Origin: JBAZDC01 sp041654595
GTDB taxonomy: Bacteria > Pseudomonadota > Gammaproteobacteria > Burkholderiales > Burkholderiaceae_B
Reading direction: 5' to 3'
DNA length: 21,225 bases
Assembly: GCA_964551305.1 (NCBI GenBank)
Contig: CAZKBT010000052.1
Coordinates: forward strand, 1-21,225
Part shown: one piece after another, positions 6,329 to 13,337 of the stretch
Layout of the letters: each line of letters starts with the position of its first letter
Numbering within the stretch: position 1 is the stretch's first letter
Made by a program: the position numbers and the translations under genes
Notes under the pieces: generated by a model
What the model saw: the letters and a program-made list of their open reading frames with translations, nothing else
Databases searched by the model: none
What the model was told of the DNA's origin: nothing

Positions 6329-6634
6329 TCAAGTGGAACGCGTCTGGATTTGATCCAGCATCGTGTTCATGTCATCAATTCTACGCTTGAAATCGCCTAA
6401 TGCAAGATCGCTCAGCGGTCCGTCCGGCGCCCGCATGGTCAAAAGCTCGCCGGCGATCTGGATCGCCGCCATCACGGCGATACGCTCATTGCTGGAAACC
6501 TTGCCGCTGCCCTGGATGCGTGACATGCGACTATCCACATGCCGCACCGCCTCCAGCAGCGCCGCTTTTTCATCGGGCAGACACGCCAGCGAATAATCGC
6601 GCCCCAGTATGGAGACGTCTACGCGTTCCATCAT
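6329..6634 (-). CDS. zapA: Cell division protein ZapA
   Basis: A 101-aa cytosolic protein that binds FtsZ, bundles its filaments and stabilises the Z-ring. The N-terminal block VDVSILGRDYSLACLPDEKA matches ZapA, followed by NERIAVMAAIQIAGEL and a C-terminal helix (residues about 78-98) suited to coiled-coil tetramerisation. Length fits the family. ATG 6634 has AGGAG seven nt upstream; that site is inside the last codons of the preceding coiled-coil gene, only 4 nt away, so the pair is coupled. 6S RNA follows. Confidence 0.95.
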   Translation of the reverse strand: MMERVDVSILGRDYSLACLPDEKAALLEAVRHVDSRMSRIQGSGKVSSNERIAVMAAIQIAGELLTMRAPDGPLSDLALGDFKRRIDDMNTMLDQIQTRST

Positions 6635-6638
6635 ATGC

Positions 6639-7043
6639 TTACTCCTGAGGAGCGCCGGGCAGGCGCATCAAAATGGAATCGACCCGCTCCTTGGCTTGGC
6701 CGACCACGCTGCGCAAGCGCACCGTGTCCGAACGGCTGGACTGCAGCTGCCGGTCCAGCGCCTCGCAACGGCCCTGGCTTTCAAAGAGCTCGGCCTGCAA
6801 ACCGGCATGAGCGGCTTCGGACTTGGCGGCCAGGGTTTGCGTTTCAGCCTCGTACGCGGCAATGCGTTCTTGCAAAGTCGATTGCTCGGCCTGTTGCTGC
6901 GCGTGCTGCTCGCGCAAGGCCGCCGACTCTTTTTCGAGTTGCGCGATGCGGGCCAAAAGCGCCGAGCGCTCGGCCTGAAGCTCGCGCGTCGACCGCACAA
7001 TTTGCCCGATGCGGGCTGCGAGGGTATCTAGATCTTGCAACAT
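6639..7043 (-). CDS. Coiled-coil protein, ZapB-like (TIGR02449-like)
   Basis: A 134-aa protein that is almost entirely coiled coil (residues about 5-118, rich in Ala, Glu, Gln and Arg), ending in SVVGQAKERVDSILMRLP. Small coiled-coil proteins with a similar C-terminal AKERVD-[AS]-L-[IL]-xRL block occur just upstream of zapA (TIGR02449 and ZapB-like), where they are thought to bind ZapA at the division site. This one is about twice as long as the roughly 65-aa family members I recall. ATG 7043 has no strong ribosome site. Function is inferred from position and fold only. Confidence 0.8.
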   Translation of the reverse strand: MLQDLDTLAARIGQIVRSTRELQAERSALLARIAQLEKESAALREQHAQQQAEQSTLQERIAAYEAETQTLAAKSEAAHAGLQAELFESQGRCEALDRQLQSSRSDTVRLRSVVGQAKERVDSILMRLPGAPQE

Positions 7044-7389
7044 GGGCGTTATCGTAAACCATCCTGAGAAAACATGGGTAGCAAAATAGTGAAAACAAGT
7101 TTTAAGCTTTCACCCCTCTTTCCGATACCTTTCATTTTACTTTCATGCGATACAGATATTGATCGCCCAACGGCAACTGTCGCGCCTTATCTCGGCAAAA
7201 CTGGGGTAAACCCCGAACAATCGAGGGGAAATCAGGGTTTCCTTCCGTCCTGGGACTCCTTTACCATTCCTCAGCTTTAGCGGAAGACATCGTCGGCTTT
7301 GCGCCGCCGTTCGTGCGGAATGACCTCCGCGCGGCGCGCGACCGCCGGCGCAAGATTCATCACTGAGCAGCAAGGGAGACAACATCAAC
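7044..7389. other. Control region between the ZapB-like gene and tctB
   Basis: This 346-nt divergent region has no supported gene. It is A/T-richer than its surroundings between 7075 and 7200, as expected for promoters in both directions, but I cannot fix -35/-10 pairs with confidence. It contains AAAACAAGTTTT (7093-7104), a GGGGTAAACCCC hairpin (7203-7214), and GC-rich inverted arms TTGCGCCG (7299-7306) and CGGCGCAA (7346-7353) in the probable tctB leader. Any of these could bind the TctD-like regulator encoded nearby, but that is a guess. Confidence 0.5.
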
Positions 7390-7851
7390 ATGCAGATAAA
7401 AAACAAACAGGATTTCTGGGCCGGCGTCATGTTCGTCGTGCTCGGAATCGGCTTTGCGTTGGGCGCGACGCAGTACTCGATGGGGACCGCCGCCAGAATG
7501 GGGCCGGGCTACTTTCCCTTCTGGCTGGGCATATGCCTGGCGGCGCTGGGCGCGATTGTTTCGCTCGGCGCCATGTCCTCCAAAGCGACCAAGACGCCGA
7601 TGGAGAAGTTCGACTGGCAAATCGTCGTCGTCATCATAGGCTCGGTCACGCTGTGCGGCGTGTTGCTCAATTGGTTGGGCATCTACATTTCCATCTTCCT
7701 CCTGGTGTTTCTCAGCAGTCTGGCCAGCCATGAATTCAGCTGGAAAGTCGCCGCCGCCACGGGTTTCTTCCTGGTGTTGCTGGTATATGGCGCCTTCATC
7801 AAAGGCCTGGGCCTGATCTTTCCGCTCTGGCCCACCTTCCTGACCAACTAA
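7390..7851 (+). CDS. tctB: Tripartite tricarboxylate transporter, small membrane subunit TctB
   Basis: A 153-aa inner-membrane protein with about four hydrophobic segments (roughly residues 10-26, 42-60, 76-108 and 117-146). The motif ARMGPGYFPFWLGI (residues 35-48) is characteristic of the TctB family. With TctA it forms the membrane part of a secondary transporter for citrate or related carboxylates, normally fed by a periplasmic TctC binding protein. ATG 7390 has GGGAG 11 nt upstream. tctA follows 14 nt later, so they form an operon. No tctC is seen beside it. Confidence 0.93.
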   Translation: MQIKNKQDFWAGVMFVVLGIGFALGATQYSMGTAARMGPGYFPFWLGICLAALGAIVSLGAMSSKATKTPMEKFDWQIVVVIIGSVTLCGVLLNWLGIYISIFLLVFLSSLASHEFSWKVAAATGFFLVLLVYGAFIKGLGLIFPLWPTFLTN

Positions 7852-7865
7852 CGGAGACGACGATC

Positions 7866-9371
7866 ATGGAATTGCTGGAACACTTGTCGCTCGGATTCTC
7901 CGTGGCCTTCACGGCCGAGAATCTGGCTTACTGCCTGCTGGGATGTATCCTGGGCACGCTGATCGGGGTGCTGCCGGGCATCGGTCCCGTCCCGACCATC
8001 GCCATGCTGCTTCCCATCACCTACGTGCTGCCGCCCGTGGCCGGCCTCATCATGCTGGCGGGGATCTATTACGGCGCCCAATACGGAGGCTCCACGACCG
8101 CCATTCTGGTGGCCCTGCCGGGGGAAACCTCAGCCGTGGTGACCGTGCTGGACGGCCACCAGATGGCGCGCAACGGCCGGGCCGGCGCGGCGCTGGCCAT
8201 TGCCGCGCTGGGCTCCTTCTTCGCGGGCTGCGTGGCCACCATACTGCTGGCCGGTTTTGCGCCCCCGCTCGCGGAGGTCGCCTTCAAGTTCGGCCCGGCG
8301 GAGTATTTTTCACTCATGGTGCTGGGCCTGATTGGCGCCGTGGTGCTGGCTTCGGGCTCCTTGCCCAAGGCGATCTGCATGATCCTGCTCGGCCTGTTGC
8401 TGGGCATGGTCGGCACGGACGTGAACTCGGGCGTGGCCCGCTACGATTTCGGCATCCCCGAGCTGCAGGATGGCATCGACTTCGCGGTCGTGGCCATGGG
8501 CGTGTTCGGTTTCTCGGAAATCATGACCAACCTGGAGTTGCGTGACCAGCGCATCAACATCACAGGTAAAGTCGGCTCTTTGTATCCCAACAAGCAAGAG
8601 TTCAAGGAAGCATGGGCTCCCTGCGTGCGCGGAACTGCGCTGGGTTCCGCCTTGGGCATCCTGCCCGGCGGCGGCGCCGTGCTGTCGTCCTTTGCTTCCT
8701 ACACCCTGGAAAAGAAAATATCCAAAACCCCGGAGCGCTTCGGCAAAGGCCACCCCGCCGGCCTGGCCGGTCCGGAATCGGCCAACAACGCCGCCGCCCA
8801 GACCTCGTTCATTCCGCTGCTCACGCTGGGGATACCCGGAAACGCCGTAACGGCGCTCATGATCGGCGCGATGACCATCCACAACATCCAGCCCGGCCCG
8901 CAAGTGATGACCAGCCACCCCGAGCTTTTCTGGGGCCTGATCGCGTCGATGTGGATCGGCAACCTCATGCTGATCGTCCTGAACCTGCCGCTGGTCGGCT
9001 TATGGATCAAGCTGCTCAAGGTGCCCTACCGCATTCTGTTTCCGGCCATCCTGGTGTTCTGCACGATCGGCGTCTATTCGCTGAACTACAACGTGTTCGA
9101 CATCTGGATGACCGCCGCGTTCGGCCTCATAGGTTATGTATGGGCCAAGCTAAAATGCGAAGGCGCGCCGCTGTTGCTGGGCCTGGTGCTCGGCCCCATG
9201 ATGGAGGAAAATTTCCGCCGGGCCCTGCTGCTGGCGCGCGGCGACTACACGACCTTCGTCACGCGCCCGCTGTCGCTATCCTTGCTGATCCTGGCCGCGG
9301 CGCTGGTCGTGCTGGTCACCTTGCCGGCCGTCAAGAAAAAACGCGAAGAAACCTTCGTCGAAGAAGACTGA
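7866..9371 (+). CDS. tctA: Tripartite tricarboxylate transporter, large membrane subunit TctA
   Basis: A 501-aa inner-membrane protein with about 11-12 hydrophobic segments, the usual TctA size. The family hallmarks are present twice as expected for an internally duplicated carrier: GGSTTAILVALPGETSAVVT (about residues 76-95) and ANNAAAQTSFIPLLTLGIPG (about residues 302-321). ATG 7866 has GGAG nine nt upstream, just behind tctB. It carries the translocation path for a di- or tricarboxylate driven by an ion gradient; the actual substrate cannot be read from sequence. A terminator follows at 9451-9482. Confidence 0.95.
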   Translation: MELLEHLSLGFSVAFTAENLAYCLLGCILGTLIGVLPGIGPVPTIAMLLPITYVLPPVAGLIMLAGIYYGAQYGGSTTAILVALPGETSAVVTVLDGHQMARNGRAGAALAIAALGSFFAGCVATILLAGFAPPLAEVAFKFGPAEYFSLMVLGLIGAVVLASGSLPKAICMILLGLLLGMVGTDVNSGVARYDFGIPELQDGIDFAVVAMGVFGFSEIMTNLELRDQRINITGKVGSLYPNKQEFKEAWAPCVRGTALGSALGILPGGGAVLSSFASYTLEKKISKTPERFGKGHPAGLAGPESANNAAAQTSFIPLLTLGIPGNAVTALMIGAMTIHNIQPGPQVMTSHPELFWGLIASMWIGNLMLIVLNLPLVGLWIKLLKVPYRILFPAILVFCTIGVYSLNYNVFDIWMTAAFGLIGYVWAKLKCEGAPLLLGLVLGPMMEENFRRALLLARGDYTTFVTRPLSLSLLILAAALVVLVTLPAVKKKREETFVEED

Positions 9372-9450
9372 CCAAGGGCGATGCGGGTCCGCGGCCGATT
9401 TGCCGCGCAGGCCCGCCGCCCTTTGATGAGCACTGCATGTCTCTCCCGGT

Positions 9451-9482
9451 TCCTCCCGCTTCGGCGCGAGGAGCTTTTTTTT
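9451..9482 (+). terminator. Intrinsic terminator after tctBA
   Basis: TCCTCCCGC (9451-9459) and GCGCGAGGA (9464-9472) form a 9-bp stem with one mismatch around a TTCG loop, followed by GC and eight Ts (9475-9482). This is a strong rho-independent terminator for the transporter operon. Confidence 0.88.
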
Positions 9483-9629
9483 ACCCGCGAGGCCGCCCCA
9501 AGGTAAAAAACCTCCTATCAAATGGGCGGCATGCCGCAATGCGCGGCGCTGGGTCATCAGCGCCCTCCCCGGATGAGGTAATCTTATAGGCGTCATCTTT
9601 CACCCATGCCAGTTCACGGAGATTTCCTC

Positions 9630-10541
9630 ATGTCGTCGATCACCGCCAAGTCCTATGATGCCGTTCCCCCGCTCGATGTCGCATTCCTGGGCCTGGGCGT
9701 GATGGGTTATCCCATGGCCGGACATCTGGCAAGCGCGGGTCACAAGGTGACGGTTTACAACCGCACGCCTCAAAAAGCCGAAGCCTGGGTGGCGGAATTC
9801 GGCGGACGTCGGGCGGCGACACCCGAAGTAGCCGCGCAACAGGCCGGCATCGTATTTTGCTGCGTCGGCAACGACGACGACTTGCGCAGCGTGGTGCTGG
9901 GCGAGCACGGCGCGCTGGCGGGCATGCGCCCCGACTCCGTATTCGTGGACCATACCACCGCATCGGCAAACGTCGCGCGCGAGCTTTACCAGGTCGCCGC
10001 CAAGCAGGGCGTGCGATTCGTCGACGCCCCCGTTTCAGGCGGACAAGGCGGCGCGGTCAACGGCATGCTGACGGTGATGTGCGGCGGCGACGAGGCCCCC
10101 TTCGACGCAGCCAGGCCCTTGATGCTTGCCTACGCTCAGGCGGTTACGCTGCTGGGGCCGGTCGGCTCGGGCCAGCTGTGCAAGATGGTCAACCAGATAT
10201 GCATCGCAGGCCTCGTGCAGGGCCTGTCCGAAGCCATCGCTTTCGGCCAGGCCGCCGAGCTGGACATGCGCAAGGCCCTGCCCGTCATCAGCAAAGGGGC
10301 GGCGCAAAGCTGGCAAATGGAAAACCGCGGCGCCACGATGGTCGACGACAAATTTGACTTCGGCTTCGCCGTGGACTGGATGCGCAAAGACCTCGGACTG
10401 GTCCTGGACGAAGCCAAGCACAACGGGGCGCGCCTGCCGGTAACGGCCCTGGTCGACCAATTCTATTGCGACGTCCAGCACATGGGGGGCGGGCGCTGGG
10501 ATACCTCCAGCCTGATCAAGCGGCTGCGCGACCGGTCCTGA
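9630..10541 (+). CDS. NAD(P)-dependent 3-hydroxyisobutyrate/tartronate-semialdehyde dehydrogenase-like protein
   Basis: A 303-aa beta-hydroxyacid dehydrogenase (HIBADH/GarR/GlxR family, related to 6-phosphogluconate dehydrogenase). The Rossmann motif VAFLGLGVMGYPMAG spans residues 17-31. The substrate signature DAPVSGGQGGAVNG is at 132-145, and the catalytic lysine is Lys185 in GQLCKMVNQ. It should oxidise or reduce a small 3-hydroxyacid/semialdehyde; the exact substrate is unknown. ATG 9630 is preferred over an in-frame ATG at 9606 because GGAG stands eight nt upstream. It lies downstream of the tct terminator and so is probably transcribed separately. Its stop is one nt from the convergent sensor kinase stop. 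Confidence 0.92.
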   Translation: MSSITAKSYDAVPPLDVAFLGLGVMGYPMAGHLASAGHKVTVYNRTPQKAEAWVAEFGGRRAATPEVAAQQAGIVFCCVGNDDDLRSVVLGEHGALAGMRPDSVFVDHTTASANVARELYQVAAKQGVRFVDAPVSGGQGGAVNGMLTVMCGGDEAPFDAARPLMLAYAQAVTLLGPVGSGQLCKMVNQICIAGLVQGLSEAIAFGQAAELDMRKALPVISKGAAQSWQMENRGATMVDDKFDFGFAVDWMRKDLGLVLDEAKHNGARLPVTALVDQFYCDVQHMGGGRWDTSSLIKRLRDRS

Positions 10542-10542
10542 G

Positions 10543-12042
10543 CTAGCCGGGAAACCGCGGAATACGCAGCACGGCGCGCAGCCCCATGCCGCCATTCTCG
10601 GAAGGATCGCCGTCTTCGAGCACGATGGTGGCGTTGTTGCGCTCGGCGTAGGCGCGCGCAATGGCCAGCCCCAGCCCGGATCCGCTTCCCCGCAGGCTTT
10701 TACGGGCCGATCCCCCTCGATCGAATCTGACGAAGACGCTTTCGCGCAGGGAAGGATCCAGGCCCACGCCGTTGTCCGACACGCTGACCCACGCGTAGTC
10801 GTCGTCCGAACCCACCGATACCGTGATCGTCGTGCCATAGCCCGCATGGTTGATCGCGTTGTGCACGAGGTTGGCGATCGCCTCATGCAGCTCGGCATCG
10901 CTGCCCAGCACCCATATCCGCGTCTGGCTGGGATAAGCGCTGCGCTGCTCGTCATGATCCAGCCAGCCCAGATCCTGCTTTTTCTCTCGCGCCAAAGGCA
11001 AATATTGCAGAACGACCTGACGCGCCAGCGCTTTGATGTCCACCCTGGCCTGCGGACCGCTATCGTTGCTGCGGGCATGCGCCAGCGACAGCAGTTGCTC
11101 GGTCAGGCGCGTGGTCTGCTGCAATTGCTCGATGATCGCGGTCAACGTGTCGCGCATGCGTTCGATATCGGGCTCGCGCTTGGCGTATTGCGCTTGAGTG
11201 CGCATGATGGCCAGGGGCGTGCGCAGCTGATGCGATGCGTCCACCAGGAATTGCTCCTGCTTGTCCAGCACCTGCCGATACAGCTCGATATGGTGGTTGA
11301 TGGATTTGACCAATGGCACGACCTCGGCCGGCACGTCGGCGACGTCCAAAGGCATCAGGTTGTTGACGGCGCGCGCGCGGATTTCCCGGCGCAGCTGATT
11401 CAAGGGCCGCAATGCCCATTGCACACTGAACCACACCAGGAAAATAGCCAGCAGGAACATGCGGCCGTCCCGGAACAAACCCTCGCGCCAAGCCTGCTGC
11501 AAGGTATCGAGCCGCATGTCGATGCTTTCGCCCACGAGAACCAGTATCTGCTTGCGCTCGCCCTTGTAGTAGAGATCGCGCCAAAGGGCCACCATGCGCA
11601 CTTCGTCGTTACGATAAAAGCCGTTGTAGAAAATCGGCGTGCCTTCGGCCAGGGACAGCATTTTGGGCCTGGGCAGGCTTTGCATGCCCACCAGCGTCAC
11701 TCCCTTGATGTCGCCGCCCTGCGCGCCCGCCAGCGTCTCCAGGGGCGGCACGATCTCCTCCACCCTGAAATACTTGCGATTACCCGCCCGCGATTCCAGC
11801 ATGACCTGCGCGTAGAAAGGCGGATCGATGCGCAAGCTGCCATCCGGATTGAACTCCACGCTGGTCTCCAGCACTTTCGCCGGCTCGAGCAGCGCGCTGT
11901 CGTATGCGACTTCCGTAACCGATGCCAGGACCTTGTAATCATTCCAGCTGTCGAGCAGCAGCAGGCTGATCACGCCCGGCATCAGCAGCACCAGCAGCCA
12001 GAACTGTATGCTGCCGCGCGGTTTTTTCGTCAGCCACACCAT
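10543..12042 (-). CDS. TctE-like sensor histidine kinase
   Basis: A 499-aa membrane kinase. TM1 is at residues about 13-31, a periplasmic domain of about 160 residues (2CSK_N type, as in TctE) follows, and TM2 is at about 193-211. Then come the dimerisation helix with the phospho-accepting His271 (DASHQLRTPLAIM) and an ATPase domain with N-box (NLVHNAINH, 391-399), G1 (DNGVGL, 423-428) and G2 (GSGSGLGL, 452-459). It is intact. ATG 12042 lies 2 nt behind the response regulator stop. Kinases of this class (TctE, BctE) sense carboxylates and control tct transporters, and tctBA is about 1.2 kb away, so citrate-type sensing is plausible. Confidence 0.93.
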   Translation of the reverse strand: MVWLTKKPRGSIQFWLLVLLMPGVISLLLLDSWNDYKVLASVTEVAYDSALLEPAKVLETSVEFNPDGSLRIDPPFYAQVMLESRAGNRKYFRVEEIVPPLETLAGAQGGDIKGVTLVGMQSLPRPKMLSLAEGTPIFYNGFYRNDEVRMVALWRDLYYKGERKQILVLVGESIDMRLDTLQQAWREGLFRDGRMFLLAIFLVWFSVQWALRPLNQLRREIRARAVNNLMPLDVADVPAEVVPLVKSINHHIELYRQVLDKQEQFLVDASHQLRTPLAIMRTQAQYAKREPDIERMRDTLTAIIEQLQQTTRLTEQLLSLAHARSNDSGPQARVDIKALARQVVLQYLPLAREKKQDLGWLDHDEQRSAYPSQTRIWVLGSDAELHEAIANLVHNAINHAGYGTTITVSVGSDDDYAWVSVSDNGVGLDPSLRESVFVRFDRGGSARKSLRGSGSGLGLAIARAYAERNNATIVLEDGDPSENGGMGLRAVLRIPRFPG

Positions 12043-12044
12043 GA

Positions 12045-12722
12045 TCAGAGTCCGGGCTCGATCGCCTCGAGCATGTAGCCCAGGCCGCGCACCGTTACGA
12101 TGCGCACGTCGCTGCCGGCAAGCTTTTTGCGCAGCCTGTGCAGCACGACCTCGATCGCATCGAGGCTGGTTTCGCTGTCCTGCTCGAAGACGCGGCAGAA
12201 AAGCTGCTGCTTTTCCATGGGCAAGCCGGCCCGGCCGATCAGGCCGGTGAGCGCCGCGTGTTCCCTGGGAGTAAGATGCAGCACCACGCCGTCCAGCGTG
12301 AACGCGCGGCTCTCGGTGTCGTAGATCAAGGAACCGCAGTGCATTTGAGGCATTTTCGGTCCCCGGCTGCGGCGCACCAGCGCCGCCAGGCGCGCCTCGA
12401 GCTCTTCCAGGGCGAAGGGCTTGGTCAGGAAATCGTCGGCTCCCAGATTGAGGCCGCGCACCCTATCCTGCAACGAGCCTTGCGCGGTCAGGATGAGCAC
12501 CGGCGTCATGTCTCCGCGATTGCGCATGCCGCGCAACAGCACCAGGCCGTGCTTGTCGGGCAAGTGCAGATCCATGACGACGGCGGCATAGTCCGATTCG
12601 GCCAGTAGCGCCTCCGCCCTGGCCGCATCCGGCGCATGCTCGGGAAGAAACCCGCTTTGCGTCAGCGCGCGTTCCAGCCAGGCCGCCATCTCGCGCTCAT
12701 CCTCGATCAAAAGTACGCGCAT
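12045..12722 (-). CDS. TctD-like OmpR-family response regulator
   Basis: A 225-aa DNA-binding response regulator. The receiver domain (residues 1-118) has the acidic pocket IEDE (Glu7, Asp8), phospho-acceptor Asp51 (VVMDLHLPD), Thr79 and Lys101 (TKPF). Residues about 125-222 form the OmpR/PhoB winged helix, including EVVLHRLRKKL and the closing VRGLGYMLE. The ATG at 12722 overlaps the last base of the rppH stop (TAATG), and the cognate kinase follows 2 nt after its own stop. It most likely acts with that kinase on carboxylate-uptake genes; its DNA site is not known. Confidence 0.95.
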   Translation of the reverse strand: MRVLLIEDEREMAAWLERALTQSGFLPEHAPDAARAEALLAESDYAAVVMDLHLPDKHGLVLLRGMRNRGDMTPVLILTAQGSLQDRVRGLNLGADDFLTKPFALEELEARLAALVRRSRGPKMPQMHCGSLIYDTESRAFTLDGVVLHLTPREHAALTGLIGRAGLPMEKQQLFCRVFEQDSETSLDAIEVVLHRLRKKLAGSDVRIVTVRGLGYMLEAIEPGL

Positions 12723-13273
12723 TATCTTGACTGCGCATCCGTCGAGGACAAGGACCGCGCGGCATGGCCGCGCTGGCGCAGATAACGGGTGTCGTTGCTT
12801 CGCCTGAACAACACGGTCGCCAGCTCGTTCAATGCCTGGGTATAGACCTCGCGCTTGAACTCGATGACCGCGTCCAAGGGCACCCAGTACTGGCTCCAGC
12901 GCCAGGCATCGAACTCCGGACTCTGCGTCGCGCGCAGGCTGACGTCGGAATCGCGCCCCAGCATGCGCAACAGGAACCAGATCTGTTTTTGCCCTTTATA
13001 GTGGCCGCGCGAATCCCGCCGAACGAAGTTGCTCGGTACGTTGTAACGCAACCAATCCCGTGTCCGACCTAATATCCGAACGTGTTCCGGGCGCAAGCCC
13101 ACTTCCTCGTGGAGTTCACGATACATGGCTTGAACGGGGCTTTCCCCGTAATTGATGCCACCTTGTGGAAACTGCCATGCGTGTTCCCGTATCCGTTTAC
13201 CCCAGAAAACCTCATTTTTTTGATTTACGAGGATAATGCCGACATTAGGACGGTAGCCTTCACGATCCAACAT
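12722..13273 (-). CDS. rppH: RNA 5'-pyrophosphohydrolase RppH
   Basis: A 183-aa Nudix hydrolase that trims 5'-triphosphate (or diphosphate) ends of mRNA to monophosphate and so starts RNase E decay. The N-terminus MLDREGYRPNVGIILVN is diagnostic, and the Nudix box (residues 38-60) has GGINYGESPVQAMYRELHEE with catalytic Glu53, Glu56 and Glu57. AWQFPQGG and FDAWRWSQYW are also typical of RppH. ATG 13273 is preferred to an upstream TTG at 13285; GGGGTGG lies just upstream. The C-terminal tail after residue 160 is Arg-rich and variable. The gene heads a three-gene operon with the two-component pair, and it is divergent from proS, a common neighbour of rppH in betaproteobacteria. Confidence 0.95.
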   Translation of the reverse strand: MLDREGYRPNVGIILVNQKNEVFWGKRIREHAWQFPQGGINYGESPVQAMYRELHEEVGLRPEHVRILGRTRDWLRYNVPSNFVRRDSRGHYKGQKQIWFLLRMLGRDSDVSLRATQSPEFDAWRWSQYWVPLDAVIEFKREVYTQALNELATVLFRRSNDTRYLRQRGHAARSLSSTDAQSR

Positions 13274-13309
13274 AGGCCACCCCAAACGAATTTAATACAA
13301 TTAGCGTTG

Positions 13310-13315
13310 ATTATA
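13310..13315 (-). promoter_or_regulatory. Candidate -10 element of the rppH operon
   Basis: The minus strand reads TATAAT, 37 nt before the rppH ATG, within the 64-nt divergent region shared with proS. No good -35 is visible at 16-18 nt, so this is a position-based guess. The proS promoter must lie in or near the same A/T-rich patch (13288-13320). Confidence 0.35.
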
Positions 13316-13337
13316 CGTATCTGTCGAGAACCCTACC

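Noticed and set aside
7299..7353. GC-rich inverted arms in the tctB leader as a riboswitch
   Set aside because: Only 8-bp arms 39 nt apart in very GC-rich DNA; no known riboswitch core was recognised.
10846..12078. Long plus-strand open frame (410 codons) opposite the sensor kinase
   Set aside because: His/Gln-rich product typical of an antisense shadow; the kinase has all its motifs on the minus strand.
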